This document shows, one piece after another, positions 1 through 11,614 of a DNA stretch of 44,454 bases; positions within the stretch are counted from its first letter, which is position 1, and every line of letters starts with the position of its first letter. The notes beneath the pieces were generated by a model. It did no database searches, had not been told where the DNA came from, and was given only the letters and a program-made list of their open reading frames with translations. This DNA is from Diplodia intermedia (Eukaryota; Ascomycota; Dothideomycetes; Botryosphaeriales; Botryosphaeriaceae), in contig JAKEKT010000159.1 in NCBI GenBank assembly GCA_021495925.1, positions 1-44,454 of the forward strand, in the 5' to 3' direction. The position numbers were made by a program, and so were the translations under genes.

Positions 1-1432
1 GAGATTAAGATATCTAACATCGGTAGGATGGCTGTCCACTACGCTGCCGCCGAAACGCACAAATTTCCAGAAAACATAAAGGCTGAAGCGCAATCCGAAC
101 TCCGAACCCCCTCCCCCCGTCCGTATACTCTCGCATCCTCGACGAACAACGCTGACGCCTATCATCACCGCAGCCCTCATCTGGTGCATGAAGTTCACCA
201 TGCTCTTCTTCTAGTAAGCTCGCTTCTCCCTCCCGTGGCCATTGGAAAACACATACTAACGCCCACTCCCCTTCCGCGCAGCAAACGCCTCACCTTTGGC
301 ACGCTCCAAAACCGCATGATCAAACACCTCTTCTGGCTCTGCGGTGTCACCTACCTCGCCGTTGTGCTAACCCTCACCTTCGGCTGCTTCCCGTACGTCC
401 CCATCCATCTCCAACCACAACCACAACCCCCGCTGACGACTTTCCACCAACAGCTTCTCCGACAACTGGGCTGTCGCCCCCACCCTCCCCGCGCGCAAAT
501 GCACCTTCAAGACGCAAAACCTGCTCGTCACCGTCGTGCTCAACGTCATCACCGACGCGGCCATCCTCGTGATCCCGATCCCAATGCTCTGGCGGCTGAA
601 AGTCGCCATGTCGCGCAAGCTCGCCATCGCGGCCCTGCTCTCCTCGGGCGTCTTCGTCATCGGCGCGGCCATCACGCGCGCCGCGCTGACGCTGGGCGAG
701 GCGCCGTCGGCCCTCAACATCAACCGCTGGGGCGTGCGCGAGACCATCGTCGGCATCGTCGCCGTGCAGCTGCCGCTGCTGCGGCCGCTGTTCGTGCGCG
801 ACTTCTGGCGCCGGGGCCGGTACGTATCCAGCGGCAGCGGCGGCGGCGGGAGCGGCGGCGCCAACGCCGGCAGCACGAACGACATCCGCACCGGCACCCA
901 CGGCACCGTCACCCTCGGCAGCGCGCACCGCACCCCGCTCAGCAAAAAAGGGTACGGCGACGGCGGCGTCGGCGCCATCGAGCTGCACAGCCAGGCCGGC
1001 AGCGACGTCGTCGACCTCGAGCGCGCGAGCACGTACAGCGGCGGCGACAAGGAACACGCGATCGTGGAGTGGAGCGAGAGGGAGCGGGAGAGGGAGGGGG
1101 GGAAGGGTGGCGTGGTCGGGGCGCAGGTGCAGGCGCGGCGCGGCGAGAGCGTGAGCAGTGGCGACGGCAGCGAGGATGGCTTCGTCGAGAGGGCCGCGCG
1201 CAGCGATGTCCATCGCCAGCAGTACCAGCGCACCCTCAGCGGCGGCGTCGGCGGCGTTGGCGGCCAGCAGCAACAGGCTTTGGCGGCGAACGCGAACAAT
1301 TTGGTGTTTGTCGAGACGACGTATGAGATTCGGAGGGAGGGGAGGAGGAGCAGCGCTGATGTCGACGGCGTTGCGACGGGTGAGGTTGGGTGCGATACGC
1401 GGATTACGGCGGTGAGGGGGTGGGGCCGGTAG
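1..1432 (+). CDS. Fungal rhodopsin-domain (SAT4-like) integral membrane protein, 5' truncated by window edge
   Basis: This is the C-terminal part of a seven-TM fungal integral membrane protein of the rhodopsin-domain (SAT4-like) family; its function is unknown. Proposed exons are <1-22, 174-213, 282-392 and 454-1432, which sum to 384 in-frame codons including the TAG stop. The introns have consensus signals: GTAGGA...GCTGAC...CGCAG, GTAAGC...ACTAAC...GCAG and GTACGT...GCTGAC...ACAG. Splicing yields the family core: a TM helix around LIWCMKFTMLFFY, then a Cys-containing loop (NWAVAPTLPARKC), then hydrophobic helices (VLNVITDAAILVIPIPMLW, LAIAALLSSGVFVIGAAI) and the conserved end RETIVGIVAVQLPLLRPLF. 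After about residue 200 the tail is a low-complexity, Gly/Ser-rich cytosolic region. The first four or so helices lie upstream of the window. The 22-nt first exon is the least certain part. Confidence 0.82.
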
Positions 1433-4400
1433 TTTGGTGTGGTGAGGTGGAGGAGGTGGTGGAGGAGGTGGAGGTGCAGGTTTGGGGGTTGGTCGATATC
1501 AGTCGGCGACCCGTTGTGCGTGGTGGTGATACCCCCCTTTTTTTTTGGACCCTTTGTTGCTACTACTATTACTACTACTACTACTACTCTTTCTTTTGTT
1601 GTGTAGTTAATTATATTAATCTTGACGTGGCTACGACGTTTGCCTCTACCATCTCATGTCGACTGCCGTCTCGTGCATGAAGGGCATCGGAGGCCAAGGC
1701 ATCCGGAACAGCGACCGATCCCACCACCTAGACCGACTCCGCATTGTGGCGTTCGCCACGGAGGATTTTGACGTGAGGAGACACCGCTGTCCGTCCCCCT
1801 GCTCCATGGTGTCGTTAGCTCGCTCCTGATGTTCTTTTTTCGGTAAAGACGTTTGCGGGAGCTGTGTGGGGCGCGTATACCGACGGAGTGGAATAGACAA
1901 GTGGCCGAGCCGCCGGAGGATTCTTAGCCTGTGTCCATTAGGATTCCATCTCCCTTTCTTTTTCTTTTCTTTTTTTTGGGGGGTTCTTTTAGGGGTCAGG
2001 GGAGCCTTGGTCAAGGTGGGTCGATCTACTGCCCGGTTGTAGAGGCGGATACAGAATCCAAGCGCGGGTCCAGCTACAACTGATCCTGTTAGAATCTTTC
2101 TTTGGAATGAATCGAGCATCACTGGATTGCTTGGTGGAATCAAGCTTCATGACGTGTTGCAGCATGTCATAATGGTAGCTTTTTGGGAGCTTTCCCCCTC
2201 GGTATGGATAGATTCAGTTTCGCTGTTATGGTTTTAGGAAGAGCTTTAATCACTTATAATGTATACGCCAAGGAGAGAATACCAAAGCAACCGCACTACT
2301 ACACATATACATAAGAGATTGAACTTCGAGTTGTAAGGTGGAGTCTCGGACGAGAGTTCGTCTGTACTCGCTATCTCCTATCACCGAGCCCGCAGCTCGG
2401 CATCGTCGAGAAGTCTCCGAAAGACACTTCAGCGGCACATGGCGACAACGGCACAATGCTCAAAGGCAGACAGACCCCGATCGACGACTCCCTTCCCGGT
2501 AGTCCATCTCGATCTTCAAGCACACCAAAAATCCCGAAGTCGATCGAAAAGGCCGACACGGCACATGGCACACATAAAACCCTCGCCATGACATCTCACG
2601 TCCTAACCCTTCCCCATCAACCAGTCGCGACCTCCGCATAAGAAAAGAGGGGTGGAAAACCGCATCATCGCCCCTCCAACCGCCCCCCCATCAAGCTCAA
2701 CCATTCACAACAACAACAACAACAACGTCCACAAAAAAAGCAACACACCCCGGAGATCACCCGACGACCAGGGAGGGCTCTAGCTCTCTCCACAGCACAC
2801 TACCGCAAACGGCAAAAGTATCCTACGTATAAACCCCAGGATGAGGGTCTTATACATGAGTGAAGTGGAGCCAGCCCTCCCGCTCCTGCCCTGTTGCGAG
2901 CCGCGGTTGCCCCGCCCCCCATGTATGTTGTACAACAGTACCGGTTTGACGGTGGGGGCAGGCAACTGGTGCCGACCGACCGAGCTGCATATTGCATGCA
3001 TGCATGCATGCAGGCCCGCACACCCCCACCCCCACTCTTCAAACTGCCACCTTAACAGTGGAGGTGGAGCCACCGCTAACTACATGCCACCAATGATGCC
3101 TAAGAAGAAGTGGAAAAGTGGGAAAGAGACGGGAGCGGGTGGCGGAAGCGGACGCGGGAGCGGGAACGGGAGCGGGAGCGGAAAGGGAGGGGGAAAAAGA
3201 AAAAAAAAAAGGGCGGAGGAAGCGCGAAGTGGAGATAAAGAAGCGCTCGTCGTCGTCGTTGAGGCGCTTGTTCCAGTAGTGGAGGTAGGTCCTTGGAGGG
3301 GTTCAACGGCCCCAACAGTCCAGAAAGAAGCCTCGGCCTTCTTGTACATACATCTGCGTCCGGAAACGGATTAGCCGGCGGCAGCAGCAATAAAAAAGCA
3401 AAAGCATGATAGTAAGAAGCGTTTCTGCGCGATGTGTGTGCAGGGGGAGCGCGCGCCGCAGCCGCACCAACCGCTGATGCAGCGGAAATAAACTTTTTTT
3501 TTCTACTTTATTTTGCGTTGCATGATGTTACTCGAGCAGTAGTAGCAGCAGCAGCAGCAGGCGAAGGCTCTTCTTCCTCGTACAATGTATGTACGTGTGC
3601 TGCCCAAACACCCTGCTGTATGGCCCTTGAAGGTGGGTGGTTGTAGGGCATGCATGGGTAACGAGAATAACAAGAAAGAGAAGGAAAGCGAAAGCGAATG
3701 AACGACGACAATAACAACGCAACGAGAGAGGGAATGTTATCGCCCCCATCACCACTACCGCCGCTTTGTTCTGTTATGGCGGAGTAAGTCCATGTATTCG
3801 GGCGTGGCACAGAATTTGCCCGCTATCATCTTTCCCCCGCAAGTCCCGCCCCCTCTTGCAGCGGAGCGATTTACTGCAGAAGATCGTTACAAGGGAACCA
3901 TAGATTGCTCTGGGGATATAATAGGTCAGGAGCGGGGATTTATGCCCGTTTGGGCGGTATGACAGGTCAGGTAGCATAAATTTGCTTTTTCCCTAAAAAT
4001 CCATGATCCTGACCTTGTCATACCACCCAAACGAGCATAAATCTCCGCTCCTGACCTATTATATCCCCAGAGCAATCTTTGAATGTCCCTCCCTCGGTAC
4101 GCACGTACAGGCGCGCTCGAGGCTCGTTTGCTGTGCTTGTGGAACGCAGAAGGATGCATCCGTGCCGTTTGTTTTGTCCGACGGACGGAACGATGGATGG
4201 GGTGGCCGTAGAACACATTACCACCTGACGACGTGCGACATGAAGCAGTACGACGGCACAAACGGGATGTATCAGCAGAAAAAAAAAGGCAAATATGTGG
4301 GTAGTAGCAATGCGAGAGAGCAAGGGACCGGGGCCAAAAAAAAAAAAGATATCAACAACAACCACGTATTCATCATTAACAAGAGATGCCCATCTCCCGA

Positions 4401-4501
4401 TACATAGGTAACATCCCGTCCCCACAAGTTTCTATCCAATTACACCGAATAAATAGCACGCGCCCCAACCCCCCCACTATTCACCACCACCACGCCCCCC
4501 G
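1433..4501. other. Intergenic, low-complexity, no gene seen
   Basis: This is the convergent gap between the rhodopsin-like gene and the beta-lactamase-like gene. It holds a TAC trinucleotide run (1561-1589), a self-complementary GCAT run (about 2994-3012), GGGAGC-type purine-rich repeats (about 3125-3190) and the inverted repeat described separately. Open frames here have no recognisable domain and look like composition artefacts. Confidence 0.6.
3902..4078. repeat. Near-perfect long inverted repeat (70-bp arms, 36-bp loop)
   Basis: The left arm (3902-3971) and right arm (4008-4078) are reverse complements. They differ at three substitutions, all transitions, and one single-base indel; the loop is 3972-4007. 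Arms begin AGATTGCTCTGGGGATATAA and end next to the loop with GGTCAGG. No transposase is present, and I see no obvious target-site duplication next to the arms. It could be a MITE or foldback element, or two inverted copies of one short element. As RNA it would form a strong hairpin. Confidence 0.85.
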
Positions 4502-5917
4502 CTACTTCCCCAACCCATCATAAACCGCCTTCTCACACACCACCCACGGCAACACGACATCCACATCCGCAAACGGCAACACCTGGCTCGCAATCATGCC
4601 GGCGACGCCCTTCTCGCGATCGACCCAATAATACAGATTCGCGATGCCGGCCCAATGCCCAGTATTCCTGCCGCGCCACGTCGCCGCCGCCGCCACCTCT
4701 TCCCCCTTCCTTTTCCCGCCGCCGTCATCCAGGAGGTTGGTCAGCAAGAAGGTCAGGCCCCAGCCCTGCGGCGGGTTGCCGGGCTGGGCGTACAGCTCGG
4801 GGATGGGGTTGGTCTGGTGGGGCTTGGCGGCGGGGATGCCGGCGCGCGCGAAGTCGGGCCAGGCGGCGGGCAGGCTGTTGGCGAACATGGCGGCGACGCT
4901 GGCGGGGGAGAGGAGGGCGGCGCCGGTTTTGGGCGAGGTGCCGTTGTTGAGGAGGGCGGCGAGGATCTCTGCATGCGTGAAACGTGAGCAAAAACAAAAG
5001 AAGATTGAGATGAAGGAATGGTGCATGTGTACGTACGGCAGTACTCGACGGGCTTGGCGAAGCAGCCCGCGCCGCCCGAGTTCATGATCCGGGCGCGCTC
5101 CGACGGCGTCTTCGCCATCAGGCTCCGGCGCAGCAGGTGGTCCTGCTCCGTGACGGAGCCGTCCGGGTGCTTCTGGTGGAAGTAGACGAGGTGCTTCCGC
5201 ATGTCGTCGGTGGGGAACATGCTGACGTTCTCGATGCCGAGCGGCGCGAAGATGTGCTTGTGGAAGTAGTCGTTGAGCGTCAGGCCGGAGACGCGCTCGA
5301 CCGCGAGGCCGGCCCAGTCGATGTTCGTCTAGGACCGGATTGTCAGTGCGGAACGCGATCGGCGAGTAGGTGTGTGTGTGTGGTCTGCCCCTTACCCCGT
5401 ATTCCCAGGTCTCGCCGGGTTGGTTGACCAACGGGGCGTCCAGGATGTCTCTTGCGTCGCCCGAAAACTCATCGAAGCCCAGCGGCCTGCCCCAGTCCCT
5501 GAGCTTTGGGTTGAAAAACGTGTACCCGAACCCAGCGGTGTGGTCGAGCAGCATGCGCAGCGTGATCTCCTTCTTCTTGGGGACCAATGTGCCGTCATCT
5601 TGGAGCACCTTCTTGTCTTTCAGCTCCGGAATAATCTTGTATAGTGCATCCGAATCGTCGAGGCTGAGTTTGCCCTGCTCGACCAACTGCATGCATGCGA
5701 TGCCTGTGATGATCTTGGTACAGCTGGCAATCCAGAAAACCGAGTCAAGCGACATGGGCGTGGAGCCCGTTGCACCTGTCGTCCCGGAGCAATGCGAAGT
5801 GATCAGGTCTCCATTCTTGTCGACAGCAATGAACACAATTCCCGGAACTGAGCCGGTAGACGTCACGGCGTCGAGGGTCGACTTGATGGTGGCTTGCGCC
5901 TCTGCATTGAAAGACAT
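4502..5917 (-). CDS. Serine beta-lactamase / LovD-like transesterase family enzyme
   Basis: This is a beta-lactamase-superfamily serine hydrolase or acyltransferase (class C fold; fungal relatives include LovD-type transesterases and EstB-like esterases). Exons are 5917-5396, 5328-5037 and 4968-4502; the introns are 67 and 68 nt and the product is 426 aa. The catalytic SxxK motif is S65-C-T-K68 within FWIASCTK. The Tyr motif is Y173-G-T-N, created exactly across the first splice junction. The C-terminal W/HTG-equivalent box reads TGHWAGIANLYYWVD. There is no signal peptide, so it is probably cytosolic. Natural substrate is unknown: no polyketide or NRPS gene is nearby, so a biosynthetic acyl-transfer role is not supported. 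The start ATG gives full family length. It lies 442 bp downstream of the PIG-S stop on the same strand. Confidence 0.88.
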   Translation of the reverse strand: MSFNAEAQATIKSTLDAVTSTGSVPGIVFIAVDKNGDLITSHCSGTTGATGSTPMSLDSVFWIASCTKIITGIACMQLVEQGKLSLDDSDALYKIIPELKDKKVLQDDGTLVPKKKEITLRMLLDHTAGFGYTFFNPKLRDWGRPLGFDEFSGDARDILDAPLVNQPGETWEYGVRGRPHTHTYSPIAFRTDNPVLDEHRLGRPRGRARLRPDAQRLLPQAHLRAARHRERQHVPHRRHAEAPRLLPPEAPGRLRHGAGPPAAPEPDGEDAVGARPDHELGRRGLLRQARRVLPYVHMHHSFISIFFCFCSRFTHAEILAALLNNGTSPKTGAALLSPASVAAMFANSLPAAWPDFARAGIPAAKPHQTNPIPELYAQPGNPPQGWGLTFLLTNLLDDGGGKRKGEEVAAAATWRGRNTGHWAGIANLYYWVDREKGVAGMIASQVLPFADVDVVLPWVVCEKAVYDGLGK

Positions 5918-6359
5918 GTTGACGAGTGTCGATGTCGGAACAGTAAAATTACACAGGTGGGTATCTCATAGACTTGGAAGACTCATGCTTAAGAACACTG
6001 GTGGCAGACTTGACGTAGCTGAGCTGTGTTGTTCTACCCCGCCCTCTGCACCCCGCAATCGGGTACGCGGGGTTTGAAGGGTCCCAGCTCTAGGGCTGGG
6101 CCTGACACCGATTCCCTGTCCAACCAGCCTCCCCCCTGCCGAAGCCAGGCTGATCCATGCTCGGAATACCGGAATCGGGGTTGTAGACGAATCGTCAGTG
6201 GACTCGGAGGCTATGCGGATCCGCTGTGTCCACATGAGCACGTGCCGCGGCTCCGCATTGCTGTGATGAATCGAGGAAAAGCAGCGCTGCGCCTTCGGAT
6301 CAGCTTTCGTGACGACCTCGGAATGCGCGGTGGCCAAGAAAGCTACACTCTAGCATTGC
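5918..6359. other. Intergenic between PIG-S (3' end) and beta-lactamase-like gene (5' end)
   Basis: These 442 bp must contain the 3' UTR of the PIG-S gene and the promoter of the beta-lactamase-like gene, both on the minus strand. I see no repeat, RNA gene or conserved ORF. Confidence 0.5.
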
Positions 6360-8099
6360 TCAAGAACTGCCGCTCTTCCGTCTGGCCGACAACTTCTTCA
6401 GCTCTTTCAAGGCGGCCATGATCAATGGAACGGCAACTGGGCCAAGCAGGGGAAGGTAGACAGCGACCTTGTGTTCGTCAGGGAAGTACACCTGACCAAC
6501 CATGGATCTTTCGAAGAACGCCTTCTCGGCCCCAGCCTCTGCGACACGGGCATGCTTCAAAGCGCTGCCAAATTTACCCTCGCGGAGCTCGTCACATGCC
6601 GCATGCAGGTGGGCGATCGTTTGCTCCACTGAGAGGGCCACGTTGTCAGGTATGGCAATCGATGGCAAGGCTAGACTGAGTCGCGCCAGTGATCCTAGCG
6701 TGGACGAAGCGGAGAAAAGGAGCGATGCTGCCCGAATTCGGGTGAGGGTGGTGATGCGCAAAGGGAGCGAGTCTGGCGACTGCGGCACACCGAGCAGAGA
6801 GAGAAGCTGGTTGGAGAAGGTGAGCATGGCGGGGCGCAGAGCTTCCTTGTTCAAAGAAGCCGGATTAGATGTTGTCTTGGCCGAGGCTTTGGCAGGATTC
6901 AGAATCAGCACGCCACCCCATTGTGGCACAAGCCAGCTGCTCCCGCCATTCTCCTTGACCACCATTGGGCTCTGGTTTTCCGCCGGGACGTAGAGGACGA
7001 AGTTGACCGTAGGGCCCGTACCAATCGACGGGCTGAGGGGCCACTCGGCAGCGTTTATGAAGCCCGTGAGGTCTTCCTTGTGTAGCGTCCACGCGTTCCT
7101 CTCGGGATCAAACTCAGGCTCACGAATAGAAGGAGCAAAGGTTGCATAGAGCTGGACCTGGGTATCAATGGTGAAGTTGCTGATGGAAGACAGCGAGTGC
7201 AGCAAAGGGGCAATGTACTCGTCCAATGCCGCCTCGATCTCCCAGTCCGAAGGGGCAGAGCCGGGGGTGAAGAGAGAGAAGGTCAGATGGTAGGTCGGGG
7301 CGTACTTGAAGGAGCGCGTCTTTTGCCTCTCCAGAGCAGCCGTCGTCTCGGGGCTCAGCGTCTTCATCCTGGCCATGTTGCCCATGCCGGTGCCGGACAG
7401 CAAGTATGCCAAAGCAGCCTGCTCTTCGGAGAATATGGATTGTAGCTCATTGGCGAGAAAGGTGGCCAGGGGCGACGAGGTCGAGGAAGGCGAGGGAATC
7501 TGGTTCTGGGCATAGTAGACGTCTAGAATGGGCTCGTAGGATCGCAGCTCGGCTCTCGGAGTGGGTCCGTTCGGGGACGGGATCAGGTTCAAGGTCAAGG
7601 CAATATCGGTGTCGCTGGGGCTTTCTGGCTGCGCGTCTTGCTGCTGGGCGGGGGGATCGGCGAGGACAAGACGGAGATGGTGGGCGGAAAAGTCATTGAG
7701 GTCATCGAGCGCGTGCTGGGTGGTGCGCAGAAGGTGGTGAGCATCTTGCTCGGGCAGGATGGGGGCGTCAATGGCAATGCGCAGCGGAAAGACGGGGCGG
7801 CAGGTCTAGAGTTTGTCAGCAAGCAGCGGACGCGGCGGGGAGAGACGGGAGCAGACCTTTCCGTCAGCCCAGTCGAGCATCTGCTGCAGAGGCAGATTGG
7901 CGCGGTAGATGGTGGTGGTCTTGAACCATAGCGGCAGGCCAAGCAGCACGGCGACAGCCCAGAACGACAGGATGACCAGGCGGCGGGTGGTGATGCTCTG
8001 GGCAGACTCGGGCGGGGGCGGAGCAATGGCGGGGACGGGCTCGCCAGGGCTGCCGGCAGCCTTCGCGGGCGGCGGGGGGCTAGGAGCTCGGTCGGCCAT
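6360..8099 (-). CDS. GPI17: GPI transamidase subunit PIG-S (Gpi17)
   Basis: This is a subunit of the ER GPI-transamidase complex, which attaches preassembled GPI anchors to the C-terminus of secretory proteins. Exons are 8099-7857 (81 codons) and 7805-6360; the intron is 51 nt (GTCTGC...CTCTAG) and the product 562 aa. A Pro-rich N-terminus is followed by one TM helix (about residues 41-59, LVILSFWAVAVLLGLPLWF). Next comes the large lumenal domain with family hallmarks such as YHLTFSLFTPG, the WGGVLILN segment and YAPTYHL. A second hydrophobic segment lies near the C-terminus (VYLPLLGPVAVPLIMAAL), followed by a short basic tail. This two-TM layout and the length match PIG-S. The start ATG is the only one that leaves a short N-terminus before TM1. 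Confidence 0.93.
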
Positions 8100-11000
8100 G
8101 TCGCGTCGCGTGTTGAGGGCTGGCAGGACACGCGTTCTGGAGACGGGAGCTGTCGCTGGAGCTGTCGCACGGAAACGACGAGCTTTGGGGGCCGAGGGGC
8201 CGAGGAGCCGAGGAGCCGCCGCAACCGCGGCTTGGGCAGGCCCGCGGAGGCGGTCAGTTGTGCCTTCCGGACCCTTGTAGGCTGTGCGAATGCCCGGTTG
8301 GGAATGCGTGGCCTGTCGGAATTCCCGGCTACGACTGCCGCTCGTTCGGGCCGCGTGGGCGTTGTATCGCCTGAACCTCACTCAACACCGTCGCCTCGAC
8401 GTGACACAACGTGCTCCTGCCGCTTTGCAAACTCAAAATTTGTCTGCTGTTCCGCGCCCGCGCCCACCGCGCCCGGCTCGAATCTGCCCTGTGCCACCGC
8501 GCCGTGTTGCTGTGCCTGTGCCCAGCTCGCCCCGTCTGCCCGCCGTGGACTGCTGCCGTATACCGTATCCCGCACTCCTCTTGCTGTTCCCTTGTGCTGA
8601 TCTTGCCGGGAGATCTGCTGCTGCTTGCTGCATCCCGTCAATCCCACGTGCGTCCTAGATCGGCCATCTGGCAACGCATCTCTGGCGTGCAAGCCCGCCC
8701 GTTGCGTGAAAACACTGGTTGTTGTGCCGGCTCCGGGCCATATCCGCGGCCTCACGTCCATTCCGCCGCCTTCGAGCGCTACCGCTCCGCGCACTGGCCA
8801 GCATGGTTGTGGATATCGTCATCAGTGAAACCCTGGCCAATGGGCCCCGGCGCCCTGGGCCGGCAGACACCTCACCGTTGCCGTAGACGAGAGTCAGTGG
8901 TTTGGACGCGAGTCGTCGGGTCGTGATGCGTCCGTGATCGCGGGAAAGGCCGTGTTAGCGCCTGGATCGAGGAACATGGCTGGACCCTTGGACGAGGCTG
9001 CGGGCCCAATGACACGCCCCGGAGCCTCTCCTGTCCGCACCATGGCCCCTAGCGTTGCGCTGTCCCACTTCAGTCCACCGTCATTGCAGACTTCGAACCA
9101 TGGCGGCCGCCAGGACGACCGACAGAATGCCCATCTTCACCTCGTCCTGCACCGAGCTAGAATACGTGTACATGCAGCTAGATGCTCCGCTTGACTGGGT
9201 CCTAGGCGCCCCGGCTGCGAGCACAACCCTCCCGCCCAGGATGGTCCGCCCAAAACACCTTTGATCGCTCTCTAGCCACGACCCCAGTGGACGTCGACGA
9301 GTTTACCAGAGGTTCTTCCAGCCGCCTAAATGCAGACTAATTAGCAATAAAACATTAGCGCCAAGCTTTGGCACAGCTCTCTCACCACTCCCGGCCCTAC
9401 CTCCAGGCTTTTGCCGACCAGAGCCATGCCCTTCTCGAGCGAGATGCGCGTCGACTCCGAGAAATCCCGCGTGAGTAATCACAAATCGCTCCTACTATCA
9501 GCTGACAAACTTCCAGAATGGACTCGTCGAGATGCCATGCTCGATAGACCCCCGCTCCAGAGCGCTGCGGGAAGACCGCCCTCCTCTCCAATCCAGCCTC
9601 GCCAGCGCAGGCGACCGTTTCCCGGGGACCGTTGGGGGGGCGGGGCCCGTCGGAAGGCGCCGGTCATGCGGCTCTATGTTTAAAGCGGTGCAGACGAGGC
9701 CGGAAAAGCCTCCCCGTAATCGCGGCCTGGTGGGCCGTCAACACACTTGCCATGGCCGTCCGTCACACGGCAGCGTTTGGACCACCAACGGATCGTCCAT
9801 GCCCTTGCATCTGGGGAAAAGGCAATAACGTAGGGCTTCCCTCCGGGCTATCGTCGTCCGCCCAATGGGAGCACCTCCCTGCGCCGCGCGGAACGATTGA
9901 GAGCACGTTGGCCGTAGTTGAGAACCACCACCGCCCACCCCCCCCGTCGAAAACACGAACGCTCACCCCATGGTGGAGTGGATACAGATCAGAATCCTAA
10001 ACGGCCGGCAGCAGCCCGCGTCTAAGCGGGAGCGCCCGAACATCTCATCTCCTTTGGCAATGATTTGGCGGGACCCGGATCTCGGCTCGAGAAGCATAGA
10101 TCGAGTCTGGATCTTACCCCTCCCCGTCTGGCCTTCAATACGAAGATACCAAAAGTCTGCAAAAAAGTAAAAAGGCCTGCCTGTAGTGCTCGAGCGCTCT
10201 TGGGATAGGCCCCAACGGGTGCCGGGAAAACGGGTACTAGTACAACAGCCAACGAGCCGCATGCGTACCGCCGTTGTCGGGGGGTCTAGCAGCAGCAAAA
10301 ACGCAAAGCGACAACTCAGCATTGTCCCATCTGAAACTCTCGCTTGGGTCGGGGCCGGTTTTTTTTTTTTTTTTTTTCTGAAGAAAGCTTCGTTTCGTAC
10401 CCGCTTATTCGAATATCCGGAACCCGAAAATTCGTGAGACTCGTGAATGCTTTTTGCCGACCTCCACGCCCTGGCCCTCACCAGACTGCTGATCGCCGGC
10501 CAGCGTGCGCAAACAGGTTGTGGGTCCAGAACCTTTCCTCCCACCCTCCCCCCCCCGAAAAGTGACGTCAGCGTCGAGAGCCAGCCCTCGTCTCGGTGCT
10601 CTCCCAAGAACCCTCTCCCACCCACCCCCCTCCCACTGTCCAACGACGGAGGCCGGCGGCCGCCTGATCATTGCCTCTTTTCGACATGTTGGTGGCTTCG
10701 GAAAGCCCATCAGGTGGTCCAATCATGCAGAGCAAATAGACGAAGCCCTCGCTATTCGCAATCCTGTCTGCAAACCCCAACTGGCCCACCCCATTAGCCA
10801 AGTCGGAGCCTTTGTCCGCATCGAGTAAGCAACCATGCCGATAGAAAAGGAAACCCGTCCATGTGGTAAATGAGACCCTTGTCCTCCCCCAACCAAGGGA
10901 CGTCCACCCCCTCGCGAAAAGAACCCTCGTAAAGCAAACGCCGTGCGACTATGCCCGTTAACGGAGGAGAGGAAAAAGGCACATCAATAATGCAAAAGAC

Positions 11001-11614
11001 CGGATGGTGCTCAGGTGGAAAAGGAAGCATCGAGAGAGAATAAGTAATCGTGTGGACAACGACAGCCGAAAAAAAGATAGCCGCGGCGCATAACGTCTCG
11101 GGGCCCGCCTTCCCCTCCCCCAAGCAAGGAAAAATGATGTCAGGGTCGCCTCTCAGTAGCAAGCTTGGAAAGAAAGGGGATGGAGGGAATGGTTTAGAAG
11201 GAAAAAAAAACGACTCCACTTCCAAGAACTGTGCTCCAACACAACCCGAAAAGCGGCGCCAAGGATCGTGATGAATGAACCACTTCACCAGCAGGGGGAA
11301 ACCCTTTACCCCTCCCCCTTTCCCCAAGTGTGCAGGTACCAAACGGCGTCATGGTGCAACGCGTACCCAACAATCGACGGCAGCCCTCGCATTTCTCACT
11401 TTTTTGCCCTTTTTTGGTGCCAACTCCGGTCAGGCCATCTGATGAGACGCACGCCGTCTCCACCCCATCTCCAAGACAATGCCATGCAGCTCGTGCACCG
11501 CATCAACGCACTCGGCCCATCCGCCGGTTCTCGGCAAGCCTCCCGAGTCCCAGACGTGCGTTGCCCGAATCCTCCTCCTCATCGTCCAATCCCCAGGCCC
11601 GCCCCGCTCCGTCA
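8100..11614. other. Long region without a firm gene; possible missed small gene near 9.1-9.6 kb
   Basis: This 3.5-kb region lies upstream of PIG-S and downstream of the Zn2Cys6 factor. It is GC-rich with CT tracts and a 19-T run at about 10359-10377. Most open frames look like chance. Near 9.27-9.52 kb there are good splice signals on both strands (see findings), so a short gene may be hidden there. I could not assemble a complete model and name none. Confidence 0.4.

Noticed and set aside
374..1299. Long minus-strand open frames under the rhodopsin-like gene
   Set aside because: These are complements of the GC-rich tail of the plus-strand gene; no domain was recognised.
3902..4078. RIP (repeat-induced point mutation) as the cause of arm divergence
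   Set aside because: Only three transitions occur and none is in the preferred CpA context, so RIP is not supported.
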